Numbered from the stretch's first letter, positions 44,158 to 56,989 are shown. The stretch: DNA of 64,000 nucleotides from Pseudoneobacillus sp052180215 (GCF_052180215.1 NZ_CP197471.1:4584061-4648060), one strand, 5' to 3'. Numbers and translations are program-made. The notes: generated by a model from the letters alone, not told the origin.

Positions 44158-45348
44158 ATGAATCATATAAACCGCTGGAACACGATAACGAAGATAGCCA
44201 ATAGGCTAAATGACGAAAATATAGCTTACCAATATGTTGAAGAAACGGCCTTATTTATTCAAGGGATAAGTGGGTTGGATAAGGATGACATTGACATACA
44301 TATTCAGTGGGACTCCTTAGATGCTGCTTATTTATTATTTTCAGAGTACCATCCTACTGAAATAGAAAAAGATGTGACGAAGGCTCTATTTTCTTTTTAT
44401 CACCAAGAGCATTTTGTAAAAGTAACCTGCTTTTTTAATACAACGATTCGTACAGATCCTTATCGAATATCCATTGATAAAGATAATACGACCCTATGGT
44501 GCCGATCACTTTATGGGTATCTATATGATCCAACCAGTGATGAGAAAATAAAACATGCAGCCCATTCATATCTACATGAAAAACAGCATGACATAACAGC
44601 CAACAACAACCAGGCTTGGAACCAAAATAATTATCAAGCATTATTAAATCGGTACGGAAATCCATCCGAAGTGGTTCATAAGATCAAAGAAAATCCAGAA
44701 TGGAGACTTCATCCTTTTTATAAATACATGGGTGATGTAAAAAGTAAAAATGTCCTACATCTAATGGGATCTAATGGTGTAAAGGGTGTAGCATTATCCA
44801 TCATTGGTGCTAAGGTAACCATTGTTGATTTTTCAAAAGAAAATGAACGGTTTGCCACCGAATTGGCAAAGGAAGCGGGTGTTTCCTTACACTATGTGGT
44901 AGCAGATGTTTTAAATCTTCCAGAGAAGGTAACATCTGAAAAATATGATATTGTCTTGATGGAACTGGGAGTTCTTCACTATTTCCTTGACTTACTGCCA
45001 TTGTTTCAAACAGTGGATTCCCTTTTATCAAAGGGCGGACAATTTATTCTTCACGAATTTCATCCAATCTCAACAAAGTTGATTACCTCTAGCGGAAAAA
45101 AACATAAAGTGACCGGGAATTATTTTAATCCTACAATTGAAAGCTCAAGTGTCGCTTTTTCAAAACATATGAATGACGTGGACCAGACGGAGTTAACAGA
45201 AGTACGGCAACGGAAATGGACCATTGGTGAGGTTATTACGGCTGTAGGACAAACGGAGCTTAAAATCACAACGTTGGAAGAGGAACCAAATCATAAAATA
45301 CATGATATTGGCTTGCCAAAGACCTATACATTAGTGGCTAAAAGATAA
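44158..45348 (+). CDS. two-domain protein: nucleotidyltransferase-like N terminus, SAM methyltransferase C terminus
   Basis: 396 residues. The C-terminal half (about 190-396) is a class I methyltransferase: motif I VLHLMGSNGVKG (about 198-209), the acidic strand end TIVDFS, then ADVLNLP and DIVLMELGVLHYF. The N-terminal part has FIQGISG, then DDID at 43-46 (the [D]h[D] pattern of nucleotidyltransferase-fold proteins) and KVTCFFN; this domain assignment is tentative. CGGAGGAA (44145-44152) supports ATG 44158 over GTG 44128. In B. subtilis a shorter methyltransferase gene, ybaJ, stands at this place; I cannot tell whether this is its ortholog. Substrate unknown. It ends at a terminator. Confidence 0.7.
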   Translation: MNHINRWNTITKIANRLNDENIAYQYVEETALFIQGISGLDKDDIDIHIQWDSLDAAYLLFSEYHPTEIEKDVTKALFSFYHQEHFVKVTCFFNTTIRTDPYRISIDKDNTTLWCRSLYGYLYDPTSDEKIKHAAHSYLHEKQHDITANNNQAWNQNNYQALLNRYGNPSEVVHKIKENPEWRLHPFYKYMGDVKSKNVLHLMGSNGVKGVALSIIGAKVTIVDFSKENERFATELAKEAGVSLHYVVADVLNLPEKVTSEKYDIVLMELGVLHYFLDLLPLFQTVDSLLSKGGQFILHEFHPISTKLITSSGKKHKVTGNYFNPTIESSSVAFSKHMNDVDQTELTEVRQRKWTIGEVITAVGQTELKITTLEEEPNHKIHDIGLPKTYTLVAKR

Positions 45349-45373
45349 ACCAGTCTTCACGACTGGTTTTTTT
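45347..45373 (+). terminator. intrinsic terminator after the methyltransferase gene
   Basis: AAACCAGTC-ttcac-GACTGGTTTTTTT. The stem includes the stop codon. Confidence 0.9.
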
Positions 45374-45453
45374 ACATTTTTTAAGAAGATTGGAAATGGT
45401 TTTTGCGGATAGTGATCGCCTAGAGATAAAGACTATTTTTAAGAGGTGAAAAT

Positions 45454-45897
45454 ATGAATGTCATAACGACTCTTAAAGATAAAAGAAAAGATAAGCAAAT
45501 TAAGTATGAACGTACTGTTCTTCGAGATTTATCGATAAATATGTTAAAAGGCCGTGTTCAAAATTTATTTGGCTCTACACGATTCACACAAAACCTAATG
45601 ATTCAATCAGGAATTGAGGAAGCATGCTATGATGTTGCTATTGAGTCATTTTTACTTGGGGCAAAGTACAGTCGGTTTGGTTATTATGGTGAAAGCATGG
45701 AGTCCATCCGGCAGCGTTGTGCAACAGATGAAAAACATTTAGTTGATACTTTATATAACTTCCTTTTATATTTAGGATCCTTTGATGAAGGAGTATACAG
45801 TGAATCACTTTATTACTTATGCGAACAGTATGTAAATGAGTGGTGGAACGAAGGTTTTCGAAAAGGGGAAAGAAGATATAAGCTTCGTCTTCATTAA
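45454..45897 (+). CDS. ybaK: DUF2521 family protein (YbaK)
   Basis: 147 residues, mostly charged, no signal peptide or membrane span. Position between rpsI and cwlD and general sequence (basic N terminus, then NLFGSTRFTQNLM and WWNEGFRKGERRYKLR) agree with YbaK of Bacillus, of unknown function. AAGAGGTG lies upstream of ATG 45454. A long imperfect hairpin (AGCCCAT 45911 / ATGGGCT 45953) follows without a T run. Confidence 0.75.
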   Translation: MNVITTLKDKRKDKQIKYERTVLRDLSINMLKGRVQNLFGSTRFTQNLMIQSGIEEACYDVAIESFLLGAKYSRFGYYGESMESIRQRCATDEKHLVDTLYNFLLYLGSFDEGVYSESLYYLCEQYVNEWWNEGFRKGERRYKLRLH

Positions 45898-45953
45898 TCA
45901 TTTTTTCTATAGCCCATTAGGTTTCTTCTAACATTAGGAGGAAATGATGGGCT

Positions 45954-45960
45954 CATACTA
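45954..45960 (+). promoter_or_regulatory. candidate forespore (sigma-G/F type) -10 element upstream of cwlD
   Basis: CATACTA at 45954-45960 equals the sigma-G/sigma-F -10 consensus, 75 bases before cwlD. The -35 position (ACATTA) is a poor match, so this remains a candidate. Confidence 0.35.
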
Positions 45961-46034
45961 TTTGTTGTTCTAAAAACCATTTCTGTCCCATATAGTGAAA
46001 TGAAAAGGGACGAGCAGGAAGGAATGGTTTTTTC

Positions 46035-46745
46035 GTGAGGAGAAAAATAAAAATAGCCGCATTCACCATAGGATTACTTCTTTTGTTTTTAATATTGCAG
46101 TATGATTTTATGGAGGATGATTCTTGGAATTCGTGGAACCTCCCTCTTTCAGGGAAAATTATTTTGATTGACCCTGGTCATGGGTATCCAGACCCCGGTG
46201 CTGGTCCTGAGGATGCCTATGAAAAAGATATTGCTTTGAATGTATCTAAAAAAATGAAGGATTATCTTCAAGAGCAGGGTGCATTAGTCATCATGACAAG
46301 AGAAACGGATACGGACTTAGCGGATCCTGGGTTAAAGGGATATAGTAAAAGAAAGGTTCAAGATTTAAAAAGACGGTTAGACATGATTAATGATTCCCAA
46401 ATTGATTTCTTCTTGAGTGTTCATTTAAATGCTATCCCTCAACCACAGTGGAGAGGAGCTCAGCTGTTTTATTCCCCTAATTATATAGAGAATAAAAGAG
46501 CGGCCAAATTCATCCAAGACGAGCTGAGTCGTAATTTAGAGAATACAGACCGTAAAGCCAAACCTAGTAATAGTATTTATTTGTTAAAAAATGCAGAAAA
46601 ACCTGGGGTATTGGTAGAAATCGGGTTTTTATCCAATCCTGAGGAGCGAGAACAATTAAAAAGTCTGGAATATCAAGAAAAGGTTGCAGCTTCCATATAT
46701 AATGGTGTTTTAAGGTATTTTTCTAATGAAAAGAAAAGAAACTAA
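46035..46745 (+). CDS. cwlD: N-acetylmuramoyl-L-alanine amidase CwlD (spore cortex maturation)
   Basis: 236 residues: N-terminal hydrophobic anchor (about 8-22), then an Amidase_3 zinc domain with H49 in DPGHGYPDPGA, E63, SVHLNA and the catalytic glutamate in LVEIGFLSN. CwlD removes the stem peptide from muramic acid so that muramic-delta-lactam can form in the spore cortex, which germination lytic enzymes require. GTG 46035 is the start; the AAGGA site is about 12 bases upstream. A terminator follows. Confidence 0.94.
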   Translation: MRRKIKIAAFTIGLLLLFLILQYDFMEDDSWNSWNLPLSGKIILIDPGHGYPDPGAGPEDAYEKDIALNVSKKMKDYLQEQGALVIMTRETDTDLADPGLKGYSKRKVQDLKRRLDMINDSQIDFFLSVHLNAIPQPQWRGAQLFYSPNYIENKRAAKFIQDELSRNLENTDRKAKPSNSIYLLKNAEKPGVLVEIGFLSNPEEREQLKSLEYQEKVAASIYNGVLRYFSNEKKRN

Positions 46746-46746
46746 G

Positions 46747-46770
46747 GAAGGCTACATAGCCTTCTTTTTA
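46747..46770 (+). terminator. intrinsic terminator of cwlD
   Basis: GAAGGCTA-CA-TAGCCTTC followed by TTTTTA. Confidence 0.85.
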
Positions 46771-46843
46771 ATTCCATAAACACTTTGTAAATGTAATAAA
46801 GTATAAATGGTGTGATACACTTAACTGTTATTCTGCAAAAATA

Positions 46844-46852
46844 TGCTATACT
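46844..46852 (+). promoter_or_regulatory. extended -10 promoter of salA
   Basis: TGC-TATACT (46844-46852) is an extended -10; the nearest -35-like TTAACT is 20 bases upstream. Confidence 0.45.
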
Positions 46853-46890
46853 GTGTTTATTGGAAACTTTATTCTAAGGTGGGTGTTTAT

Positions 46891-47943
46891 ATGTTAACAG
46901 AAGCAAAAGTAAGAGAAGTTTTAAACGGATTAAAAGAGCCTTTTTTACATAAATCATTAGGTGAAGTAAACGCCATTGAAGAAATTAAAATAAAAGAAGA
47001 GAAGAATCATGTAAGTGTCAAGATTGCGATTGCCAAGACTGGTACTGCTGAACAATTGCAGTTGCAAACACAAATTGTACAATTACTAAAAGAGGCTGGT
47101 GCAGATTCCGTAGGACTACGCTTCAGCCAGTTACCAGATGAAGAGTTATTAAAGCACCAAGTTACAAATGAAAAAGATCCAGGGTTATTAGGAGCGGGAA
47201 GTAAAACCACTTTTATCGCGATTGCAAGTGGTAAAGGTGGAGTTGGGAAATCTACAGTATCCGTAAACTTAGCCGTTTCTCTTGCTAGATTAGGCAAGAA
47301 GGTTGGATTAGTGGATGCTGATATTTACGGCTTTAGTGTTCCAGACATGATGGGAATCACAACAAGACCAGTTGTAAAAAATGAGAAAATCCTTCCGGTT
47401 GAACGCTTTGGGGTAAAGGTAATCTCAATGGGCTTTTTCGTAGAGGATAATGCACCGATTATTTGGCGTGGCCCAATGCTTGGTAAGATGTTGAACAGCT
47501 TCTTTAATGAAGTAGAATGGGGCGACCTAGATTATTTATTATTAGATTTACCACCAGGCACTGGGGATGTTGCTTTGGATGTCCACACTATGCTTCCAAG
47601 CTGTAAAGAAATCATTGTCACAACTCCACATGCAACAGCAGCATTTGTTGCGGCACGTGCGGGAGCAATGGCGCTTCGAACAGAACATGAAATTTTAGGT
47701 GTTATCGAAAATATGTCTTATTTCGAAAGCAAATTAACAGGTGAAAAAGAATATGTATTTGGCCAAGGCGGAGGAGAAAAACTCTCTGAGGAATTACGAA
47801 CAGAATTATTAGGAAAGCTTCCATTAGCTCAACCAGACTTTGATGAAACCGACTTTGCTCCTTCTGTGTATCAAGTTGACCATAGACTAGGGAAAACGTA
47901 TTTAGAAATTGCTGAAAAAGTCGTGACACTATTAGAAAAATAA
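46891..47943 (+). CDS. salA: Mrp/NBP35-family ATPase SalA
   Basis: 350 residues. N-terminal MIP18/DUF59 domain (about 1-85) followed by a deviant Walker A P-loop GKGGVGKS at 114-121 and the DLPPGTGD motif. Mrp proteins carry iron-sulphur clusters; in B. subtilis SalA also represses scoC and so raises protease gene expression. No CxxC pair typical of NBP35 is visible in this copy. AAGGTGGGTG (46876-46885) places the start at ATG 46891; the longer frame from 46843 overlaps the promoter. Confidence 0.92.
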   Translation: MLTEAKVREVLNGLKEPFLHKSLGEVNAIEEIKIKEEKNHVSVKIAIAKTGTAEQLQLQTQIVQLLKEAGADSVGLRFSQLPDEELLKHQVTNEKDPGLLGAGSKTTFIAIASGKGGVGKSTVSVNLAVSLARLGKKVGLVDADIYGFSVPDMMGITTRPVVKNEKILPVERFGVKVISMGFFVEDNAPIIWRGPMLGKMLNSFFNEVEWGDLDYLLLDLPPGTGDVALDVHTMLPSCKEIIVTTPHATAAFVAARAGAMALRTEHEILGVIENMSYFESKLTGEKEYVFGQGGGEKLSEELRTELLGKLPLAQPDFDETDFAPSVYQVDHRLGKTYLEIAEKVVTLLEK

Positions 47944-47946
47944 GAA

Positions 47947-47976
47947 AGGAGGCTGAATTTTTCAGCCTCTTTTTTA
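47947..47976 (+). terminator. intrinsic terminator of salA
   Basis: AGGAGGCTGA-atttt-TCAGCCTCTTTTTT. Confidence 0.92.
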
Positions 47977-48044
47977 GGTAAGAAAGTATACTTTTTGGGA
48001 CTACGAAAATGTCTAGCTCCAGCACCAAGACGCTTGCGCTTTTC
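47977..48044 (+). repeat. short, internally deleted copy of a palindromic intergenic element
   Basis: This 68-base segment aligns with both ends of the element at 49454-49612: left arm GGTAAGAAAGT ... GTCTAGCTCCAGC, right arm ACCAAG(A/G)CGCTTGCGCTTTTC. The 88 bases between (49503-49590 in the full copy) are missing. It fills the gap between the convergent genes salA and gerD. Confidence 0.8.
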
Positions 48045-48050
48045 CATTCA

Positions 48051-48668
48051 TCAACCACCACTGCCAGAATTTCCGCCACCACCTCCACCTTTATCTTCGC
48101 TACCGCTACTTTTTCCGGTAGCCTTTATTTCCTCGGCAGCTTTTATAAGAATGGACTGTATTTTCACCTTAAATAGTGGGCTATCAAAGGTTTCTGAAAT
48201 AGCCGATTGAAGGTGTTCTTTGTATTCTTTGCTTTTCAATACATTAATTAGTTCTTTTTCAAGTTCAGGGTCTTTTAATATTTCGATCATCATTCCGCGA
48301 TATTCAGGATCTTTCATTAAGTCCTTTAAGAGCTTTTCATTTTCCTTTTTCATACTTTTTGCTACACTTTCAGCAAATTTAGGATCTTCAAAGGATTTTT
48401 TCCAGAAGTCTGCTCCTTTATCGGAAATTAATGTTTTTTCAATTGTATCAGTGACTACTTTTTGGTCCATCACTAATTTTTGTTTCATTCCATCATCGGA
48501 CATGACCTCTTGAATGGCTTTTTTACCATCGTCTGTTTTTAGTATATCCACAACCATTTTTTTTGTCTGCTCGTAGTCCAGTTCTCCTCCACTAGCTTGA
48601 TTCCCGGAGCAGCCAGTGACGGTTAAGATCAAAAAGCTAAGGAGGAGCAATCTTCTTTTTCTAAACAT
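48051..48668 (-). CDS. gerD: spore germination lipoprotein GerD
   Basis: 205 residues. The signal peptide ends in lipobox VTGC with Cys20 as the lipidation site. The mature part is a charged helical scaffold (about 30-180) with a glycine/serine-rich tail. GerD clusters germinant receptors in the inner spore membrane. GAAAGGAGC (48683-48675) gives ATG 48668; the in-frame TTG 48674 overlaps that site. A near-consensus sigma-G promoter lies upstream, as expected for a forespore gene. Confidence 0.92.
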   Translation of the reverse strand: MFRKRRLLLLSFLILTVTGCSGNQASGGELDYEQTKKMVVDILKTDDGKKAIQEVMSDDGMKQKLVMDQKVVTDTIEKTLISDKGADFWKKSFEDPKFAESVAKSMKKENEKLLKDLMKDPEYRGMMIEILKDPELEKELINVLKSKEYKEHLQSAISETFDSPLFKVKIQSILIKAAEEIKATGKSSGSEDKGGGGGGNSGSGG

Positions 48669-48703
48669 AACCAAGCTCCTTTCACATATGATTCCTTAAT
48701 GTT

Positions 48704-48733
48704 TAGGATGAGAAAAAGGAGAGAAATTATTCA
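48704..48733 (-). promoter_or_regulatory. sigma-G promoter of gerD
   Basis: On the minus strand TGAATA (48733-48728), 17 bases, CATCCTA (48710-48704). The sigma-G consensus is TGAATA/CATACTA, so there is one mismatch. Confidence 0.75.
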
Positions 48734-48802
48734 ACCTAGATTTTTCAAACCTGGATTGATACAATCAATGGGTAAAGGAATATTTTTTTGGAGGACAAGT
48801 GT

Positions 48803-49432
48803 GTGACTAGCCGAAATTGGGTAAGATTATTTTTTACGACATTATTATTGGGTGGATTTACCACAGCAATTGTTGGTTTTGTGGTAAGATGGGACGAATT
48901 CCGACCGATATTCACAAGTTTTCATCTAGGAGAAATTTTATCCACTTTAATATGGTTAATAGGGGTAGGCTTTATTTTTAGTATGTTAAGTCAGGCGGGA
49001 TTTTTTGCTTATTTAACGGTTCATCGATTTGGATTAGGGATGTTTAAATCATTATGGAAACCGGTCCAAATTGTACTTATTCTTTTCGTCATATTTGATT
49101 TAATTTATTTTCGATTTGCTGTTTTTGCAAAAGCGGGTGAGAGCCTTTGGCCTTATATTGGGTTAGCTTTATTTATATTGGTAGTAGGGGTAATAGTTGC
49201 TTTTGTAAAAGCTAAACAAACCAACAAAGAAGCCTTTATCCCAGCATTATTTTTTATGATTGTAGTGACCATTCTTGAATGGGTCCCCGTTCTACGCGTG
49301 AATGAAAAAAGTTGGATCTATTTAATGATTTTTCCTTTATTAATTTGTAATGCTTATCAATTATTGATATTACATAAACTTAATCAAAAATCTACTATAC
49401 AAAAACAACAAAAAACAAAGCCGTCTAAATAA
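48803..49432 (+). CDS. kbaA: KinB signalling pathway activator KbaA
   Basis: 209 residues, strongly hydrophobic, about six membrane spans, and a short charged C-terminal tail. In B. subtilis KbaA is needed for the KinB branch of the sporulation phosphorelay. GGAGG (48790-48794) fits GTG 48803 (MTSRNWVRLFF) and overlaps the longer TTG start at 48788. The gene is divergent from gerD. Its stop codon lies inside the terminator hairpin. Confidence 0.9.
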   Translation: MTSRNWVRLFFTTLLLGGFTTAIVGFVVRWDEFRPIFTSFHLGEILSTLIWLIGVGFIFSMLSQAGFFAYLTVHRFGLGMFKSLWKPVQIVLILFVIFDLIYFRFAVFAKAGESLWPYIGLALFILVVGVIVAFVKAKQTNKEAFIPALFFMIVVTILEWVPVLRVNEKSWIYLMIFPLLICNAYQLLILHKLNQKSTIQKQQKTKPSK

Positions 49433-49449
49433 GATGGCTTTGTTTTTTT
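49413..49449 (+). terminator. intrinsic terminator of kbaA
   Basis: ACAAAGCCGTCT-aaata-AGATGGCTTTGT with T run; it overlaps the last codons and stop. Confidence 0.9.
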
Positions 49450-49453
49450 AATG

Positions 49454-49612
49454 GGTAAGAAAGTTTAATTTTTCGGAACTTCGAAAATTGTCTAGCTCCA
49501 GCGCCTAGCCCCTCGAGGTCAAATAACCTCTCGCGTAAGAAGTCAAAGTTCAGACTTCTTACGCGAGAGAACATTTGCTTGTCGGGGCTTACCAAGGCGC
49601 TTGCGCTTTTCT
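49454..49612 (+). mobile_element. palindromic intergenic element (MITE-like), full copy
   Basis: 159 bases between the convergent genes kbaA and pdaB. The left arm has GTCTAGCTCCAGCGCC TAGCCCC, the right arm GGGGCTTACCAAGGCGCTTGCGC, which pair in part (GCGCC/GGCGC, AGCCCC/GGGGCT). In the centre CTCTCGCGTAAGAAGTC (49528-49544) and GACTTCTTACGCGAGAG (49553-49569) form a perfect 17-bp stem. No transposase. A deleted derivative lies at 47977-48044. As RNA either strand would fold into a strong hairpin and could end transcription of both genes. Mobility is inferred from the two copies. Confidence 0.75.
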
Positions 49613-49615
49613 TAT

Positions 49616-50368
49616 TTAACGAATTTCATTTGATTTTGAATCTCCATTAGCGATCATAGCAGACACGGTGACTAGTTTTAAGCCTTTACTATTTAGATCA
49701 TCTAGTATTTTAGGTAATGCCTTTGCCGTTTGTTTTGCAGAATCAGAGGCGTGTAAAAGGATAATATCACCCTTTTTGGCATCTTTGACATTGGCAACAA
49801 TTTTATTCACCCCGGGGTTCGTCCAATCCTTCGAATCTACACTCCAGTGAACCACCGTGTATCCATACCTATTCGCAATTTCTAGTGTCCTTTTATCAAA
49901 ATGTCCAGTAGGAGCTCTAAGTAGTTTTATGTTTTTTATATTTAACTTATTGAACGCTACTTGAGCATTTGAAATATCTTTTTTAATTTTGCTATCCTCT
50001 AAGTCCGAGTAATCTAAATAATTATAACCAAGCAATCCAATCTCATAGCCATCTTTTACAATTCTGTTAACTAAGTCTGGGTGTCGCTCTGCCCATGAAG
50101 CGGATAGGAAAAAGGTAGCCGATTTGACACCTCTTTTTTCTAATACATCCAGGATAGGTGCTGCTTTTTCATCACCCCAACCGATATTAAATGTTAGAGC
50201 AACGTCCTTCTCGCCTTTATAGACTGCCTTTGGTCCATCTTTTGTAGAGAATACCGGTGAAACAGCGATGTTTTGCATATAGAGAAAAAATGCAGTAAAA
50301 AAAGCAAGAATGATAATCAGAAAAATTTGCCTAAACGATTTTCCATTCATAACGATAAAGAAATTCAT
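49616..50368 (-). CDS. pdaB: polysaccharide deacetylase family sporulation protein PdaB
   Basis: 250 residues: N-terminal membrane anchor (about 8-30) and a NodB-type domain (about 50-240). The usual TFDDG metal-binding motif is replaced by TFNIGWGDEKA, as in other PdaB proteins, so activity may differ from classical deacetylases; RAPTGHFD and LLHASDSAKQT are the later motifs. In B. subtilis pdaB mutants lose spore integrity late in sporulation. GAGGTGG (50383-50377) sets ATG 50368. Confidence 0.9.
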   Translation of the reverse strand: MNFFIVMNGKSFRQIFLIIILAFFTAFFLYMQNIAVSPVFSTKDGPKAVYKGEKDVALTFNIGWGDEKAAPILDVLEKRGVKSATFFLSASWAERHPDLVNRIVKDGYEIGLLGYNYLDYSDLEDSKIKKDISNAQVAFNKLNIKNIKLLRAPTGHFDKRTLEIANRYGYTVVHWSVDSKDWTNPGVNKIVANVKDAKKGDIILLHASDSAKQTAKALPKILDDLNSKGLKLVTVSAMIANGDSKSNEIR

Positions 50369-50502
50369 TGTCTTAACCACCTCGTCCAAAACACTTCTTG
50401 TCTCATTTTTATGCAGAATTTTACCGGATATGTATTTTTTTCTTATAAAAATAAAAAATATGGAAAATACTACAAAAACAGAGAACGTAAGGGGGCAAAT
50501 AA

Positions 50503-50733
50503 ATGATCGGAATGTTAATCAATGAAAAAGAGGTTAAAGAAATTCAATATTTAATAAAAAGGGAAATGGATGAAATCCTTTTTGATTTAAAAGATGAACG
50601 TATTGATCATATTGTTAAACGTGCTATGGAGGAAAGATATAAGATCCTATTTACACTATTTAAAAGGGTAGCTTCCCCTAATGAATGTTTAAAGTATATG
50701 AGGAAGAAAGAAAAAAAGGTGAATAAGATTTAA
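50503..50733 (+). CDS. small conserved-looking charged protein, function unknown
   Basis: 76 residues, rich in Lys and Glu, predicted helical, no signal peptide or membrane span (KEVKEIQYLIKREMDEILFD then KRAMEERYKILFTLFKRV). AGGGGGC (50489-50495) precedes ATG 50503, and a second in-frame ATG is at 50512. It is divergent from pdaB and just upstream of the rRNA promoters. I do not recognise the family; the good ribosome binding site and codon use suggest a real gene. Confidence 0.6.
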   Translation: MIGMLINEKEVKEIQYLIKREMDEILFDLKDERIDHIVKRAMEERYKILFTLFKRVASPNECLKYMRKKEKKVNKI

Positions 50734-50751
50734 AAAACATTTTAAAATGTG

Positions 50752-50780
50752 TTGACTTCTTTTATGATATTTTGTATATT
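50752..50780 (+). promoter_or_regulatory. rRNA operon promoter P1
   Basis: TTGACT (50752-50757), 17 bases, TATATT (50775-50780), with an AT-rich upstream stretch like an UP element. Confidence 0.75.
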
Positions 50781-50824
50781 AATAAACGTCGCTGCTGAGC
50801 CTAAATTAACTTGTTAAAAAGTTG

Positions 50825-50853
50825 TTGACACTAACAGTACGATATGCTAAATT
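50825..50853 (+). promoter_or_regulatory. rRNA operon promoter P2
   Basis: TTGACA (50825-50830), 17 bases, TAAATT (50848-50853). The downstream sequence ATTAATAAAGTCGCT resembles the P1 start region ATTAATAAACGTCGCT, indicating a duplicated promoter. Confidence 0.7.
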
Positions 50854-50883
50854 AATAAAGTCGCTTTTGAGCGATAATGAAAT

Positions 50884-50897
50884 TGTTCTTTGAAAAC
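50884..50897 (+). promoter_or_regulatory. boxA antitermination site of the rRNA leader
   Basis: TGTTCTTTGAAAAC, the site for NusB-S10 assembly. A similar copy, TGTTCCTTGAAAAC, stands before 23S at 52678-52691. Confidence 0.8.
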
Positions 50898-50985
50898 TAA
50901 ACAACCAAACATTAACAAAGGTAAGGCTTCTATTATAGAAGTTTTAAAAAAAGCCAGAGTAAACTTTATGAGCTATATCAAACAC

Positions 50986-55715
<4,730 letters not shown>

Positions 55716-55859
55716 AAAACATTTGGATATCCAAATAAGGCAAACTTGTTTTTTACTTCTTCTAATACATTATCTAGTTTTGAGGGAATGAAAAGTAAAA
55801 TTTTCTCTTGATTTTTTAAAAAAAGACATTATAATAAAAAAGTGTCGAAAACAAAATAG

Positions 55860-55975
<116 letters not shown>

Positions 55976-55985
55976 ATCATATCGT

Positions 55986-56060
55986 TCCGCAGTAGCTCAG
56001 TGGTAGAGCATTCGGCTGTTAACCGAACGGTCGTAGGTTCGAGTCCTACCTGCGGAGCCA
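55986..56060 (+). tRNA. tRNA-Asn(GTT)
   Basis: 75 bases; acceptor TCCGCAG pairs with CTGCGGA, anticodon GTT in GGCTGTTAACC, 3' CCA encoded. Confidence 0.96.
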
Positions 56061-56102
56061 TATTTTTTTAGAAAAAGATTATAGTGAGCAGGTAGTTTTA
56101 AT

Positions 56103-56175
56103 GCTTCCATAGCTCAGCAGGTAGAGCACTTCCATGGTAAGGAAGAGGTCAGCGGTTCGAGCCCGCTTGGAAGCT
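56103..56175 (+). tRNA. tRNA-Thr(GGT)
   Basis: 73 bases; acceptor GCTTCCA/TGGAAGC, anticodon GGT in CTTCCATGGTAAGGAAG, no encoded CCA. Confidence 0.95.
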
Positions 56176-56193
56176 TACCATTATTATTATAAC

Positions 56194-56268
56194 GGCCCAT
56201 TGGTCAAGCGGTTAAGACACCGCCCTTTCACGGCGGTAACACGGGTTCGAATCCCGTATGGGTCACCA
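56194..56268 (+). tRNA. tRNA-Glu(TTC)
   Basis: 75 bases; acceptor GGCCCAT/ATGGGTC, anticodon TTC in CCGCCCTTTCACGGCGG, CCA encoded. Confidence 0.96.
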
Positions 56269-56313
56269 ACTTTTTTCTCGATAGAGAAAATAAAGTTCCT
56301 TAAATATTATTTC

Positions 56314-56386
56314 GGAGGATTAGCTCAGCTGGGAGAGCATCTGCCTTACAAGCAGAGGGTCGGCGGTTCGATCCCGTCATCCTCCA
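56314..56386 (+). tRNA. tRNA-Val(TAC)
   Basis: 73 bases; acceptor GGAGGAT/ATCCTCC, anticodon TAC in CTGCCTTACAAGCAG, no encoded CCA. Confidence 0.96.
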
Positions 56387-56436
56387 TTTTAGATTTTTTG
56401 CATTAGCAAAAAGATTTTTTCTTTTAATAAAAATAT

Positions 56437-56509
<73 letters not shown>

Positions 56510-56516
56510 CTCTTTT

Positions 56517-56600
56517 GGAGGGGTAGCGAAGTGGCTAAACGCGGCGGACTGTAAATCCGCTCCTTTGGGTTCGGCGGTTCGAATCCGTCCCCCTCCACCA
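56517..56600 (+). tRNA. tRNA-Tyr(GTA)
   Basis: 84 bases with a long variable arm; acceptor GGAGGGG/CCCCTCC, anticodon GTA in GGACTGTAAATCC, CCA encoded. Confidence 0.95.
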
Positions 56601-56666
56601 TTTTTTTTCATAAAAAAAGTAAAAAGTGGACAATATATAAATGTCCTTTATAATTTAAAAAATCAT

Positions 56667-56741
56667 TGGGCTATAGCCAAGCGGTAAGGCATCGCACTTT
56701 GACTGCGACATGCGTAGGTTCAAATCCTGCTAGCCCAGCCA
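56667..56741 (+). tRNA. tRNA-Gln(TTG)
   Basis: 75 bases; acceptor TGGGCTA/TAGCCCA, anticodon TTG in CGCACTTTGACTGCG, CCA encoded. Expected to be charged by GltX plus GatCAB. Confidence 0.95.
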
Positions 56742-56743
56742 AC

Positions 56744-56816
56744 GAGCCATTAGCTCAGTCGGTAGAGCATCTGACTTTTAATCAGAGGGTCGAAGGTTCG
56801 AGTCCTTCATGGCTCA
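56744..56816 (+). tRNA. tRNA-Lys(TTT)
   Basis: 73 bases, 2 bases after tRNA-Gln; acceptor GAGCCAT/ATGGCTC, anticodon TTT in CTGACTTTTAATCAG, no encoded CCA. Confidence 0.95.
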
Positions 56817-56818
56817 TT

Positions 56819-56860
56819 AAAATGCGATTACTTTCATTAGAGAGTAATCGCATTTTTTTT
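56819..56860 (+). terminator. terminator of the rRNA-tRNA operon
   Basis: AATGCGATTACT / AGTAATCGCATT with a 10-base loop and eight T. Confidence 0.92.
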
Positions 56861-56989
56861 ATTCTAAATTATATGTTGAGTATGTTTAAAGCTAATGGGT
56901 AATTTGGTACTATCTTCATAAATTGAAATAAACAATTATGTTGAGCTTATTCTCCTTTTTCCCGTATATATATGCATAACTTTGTCGAG

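Noticed and set aside
49616..50368. pdaB as a damaged deacetylase because TFDDG is missing
   Set aside because: The replacement TFNIGWGDEKA is characteristic of the PdaB subfamily and the rest of the frame is intact.
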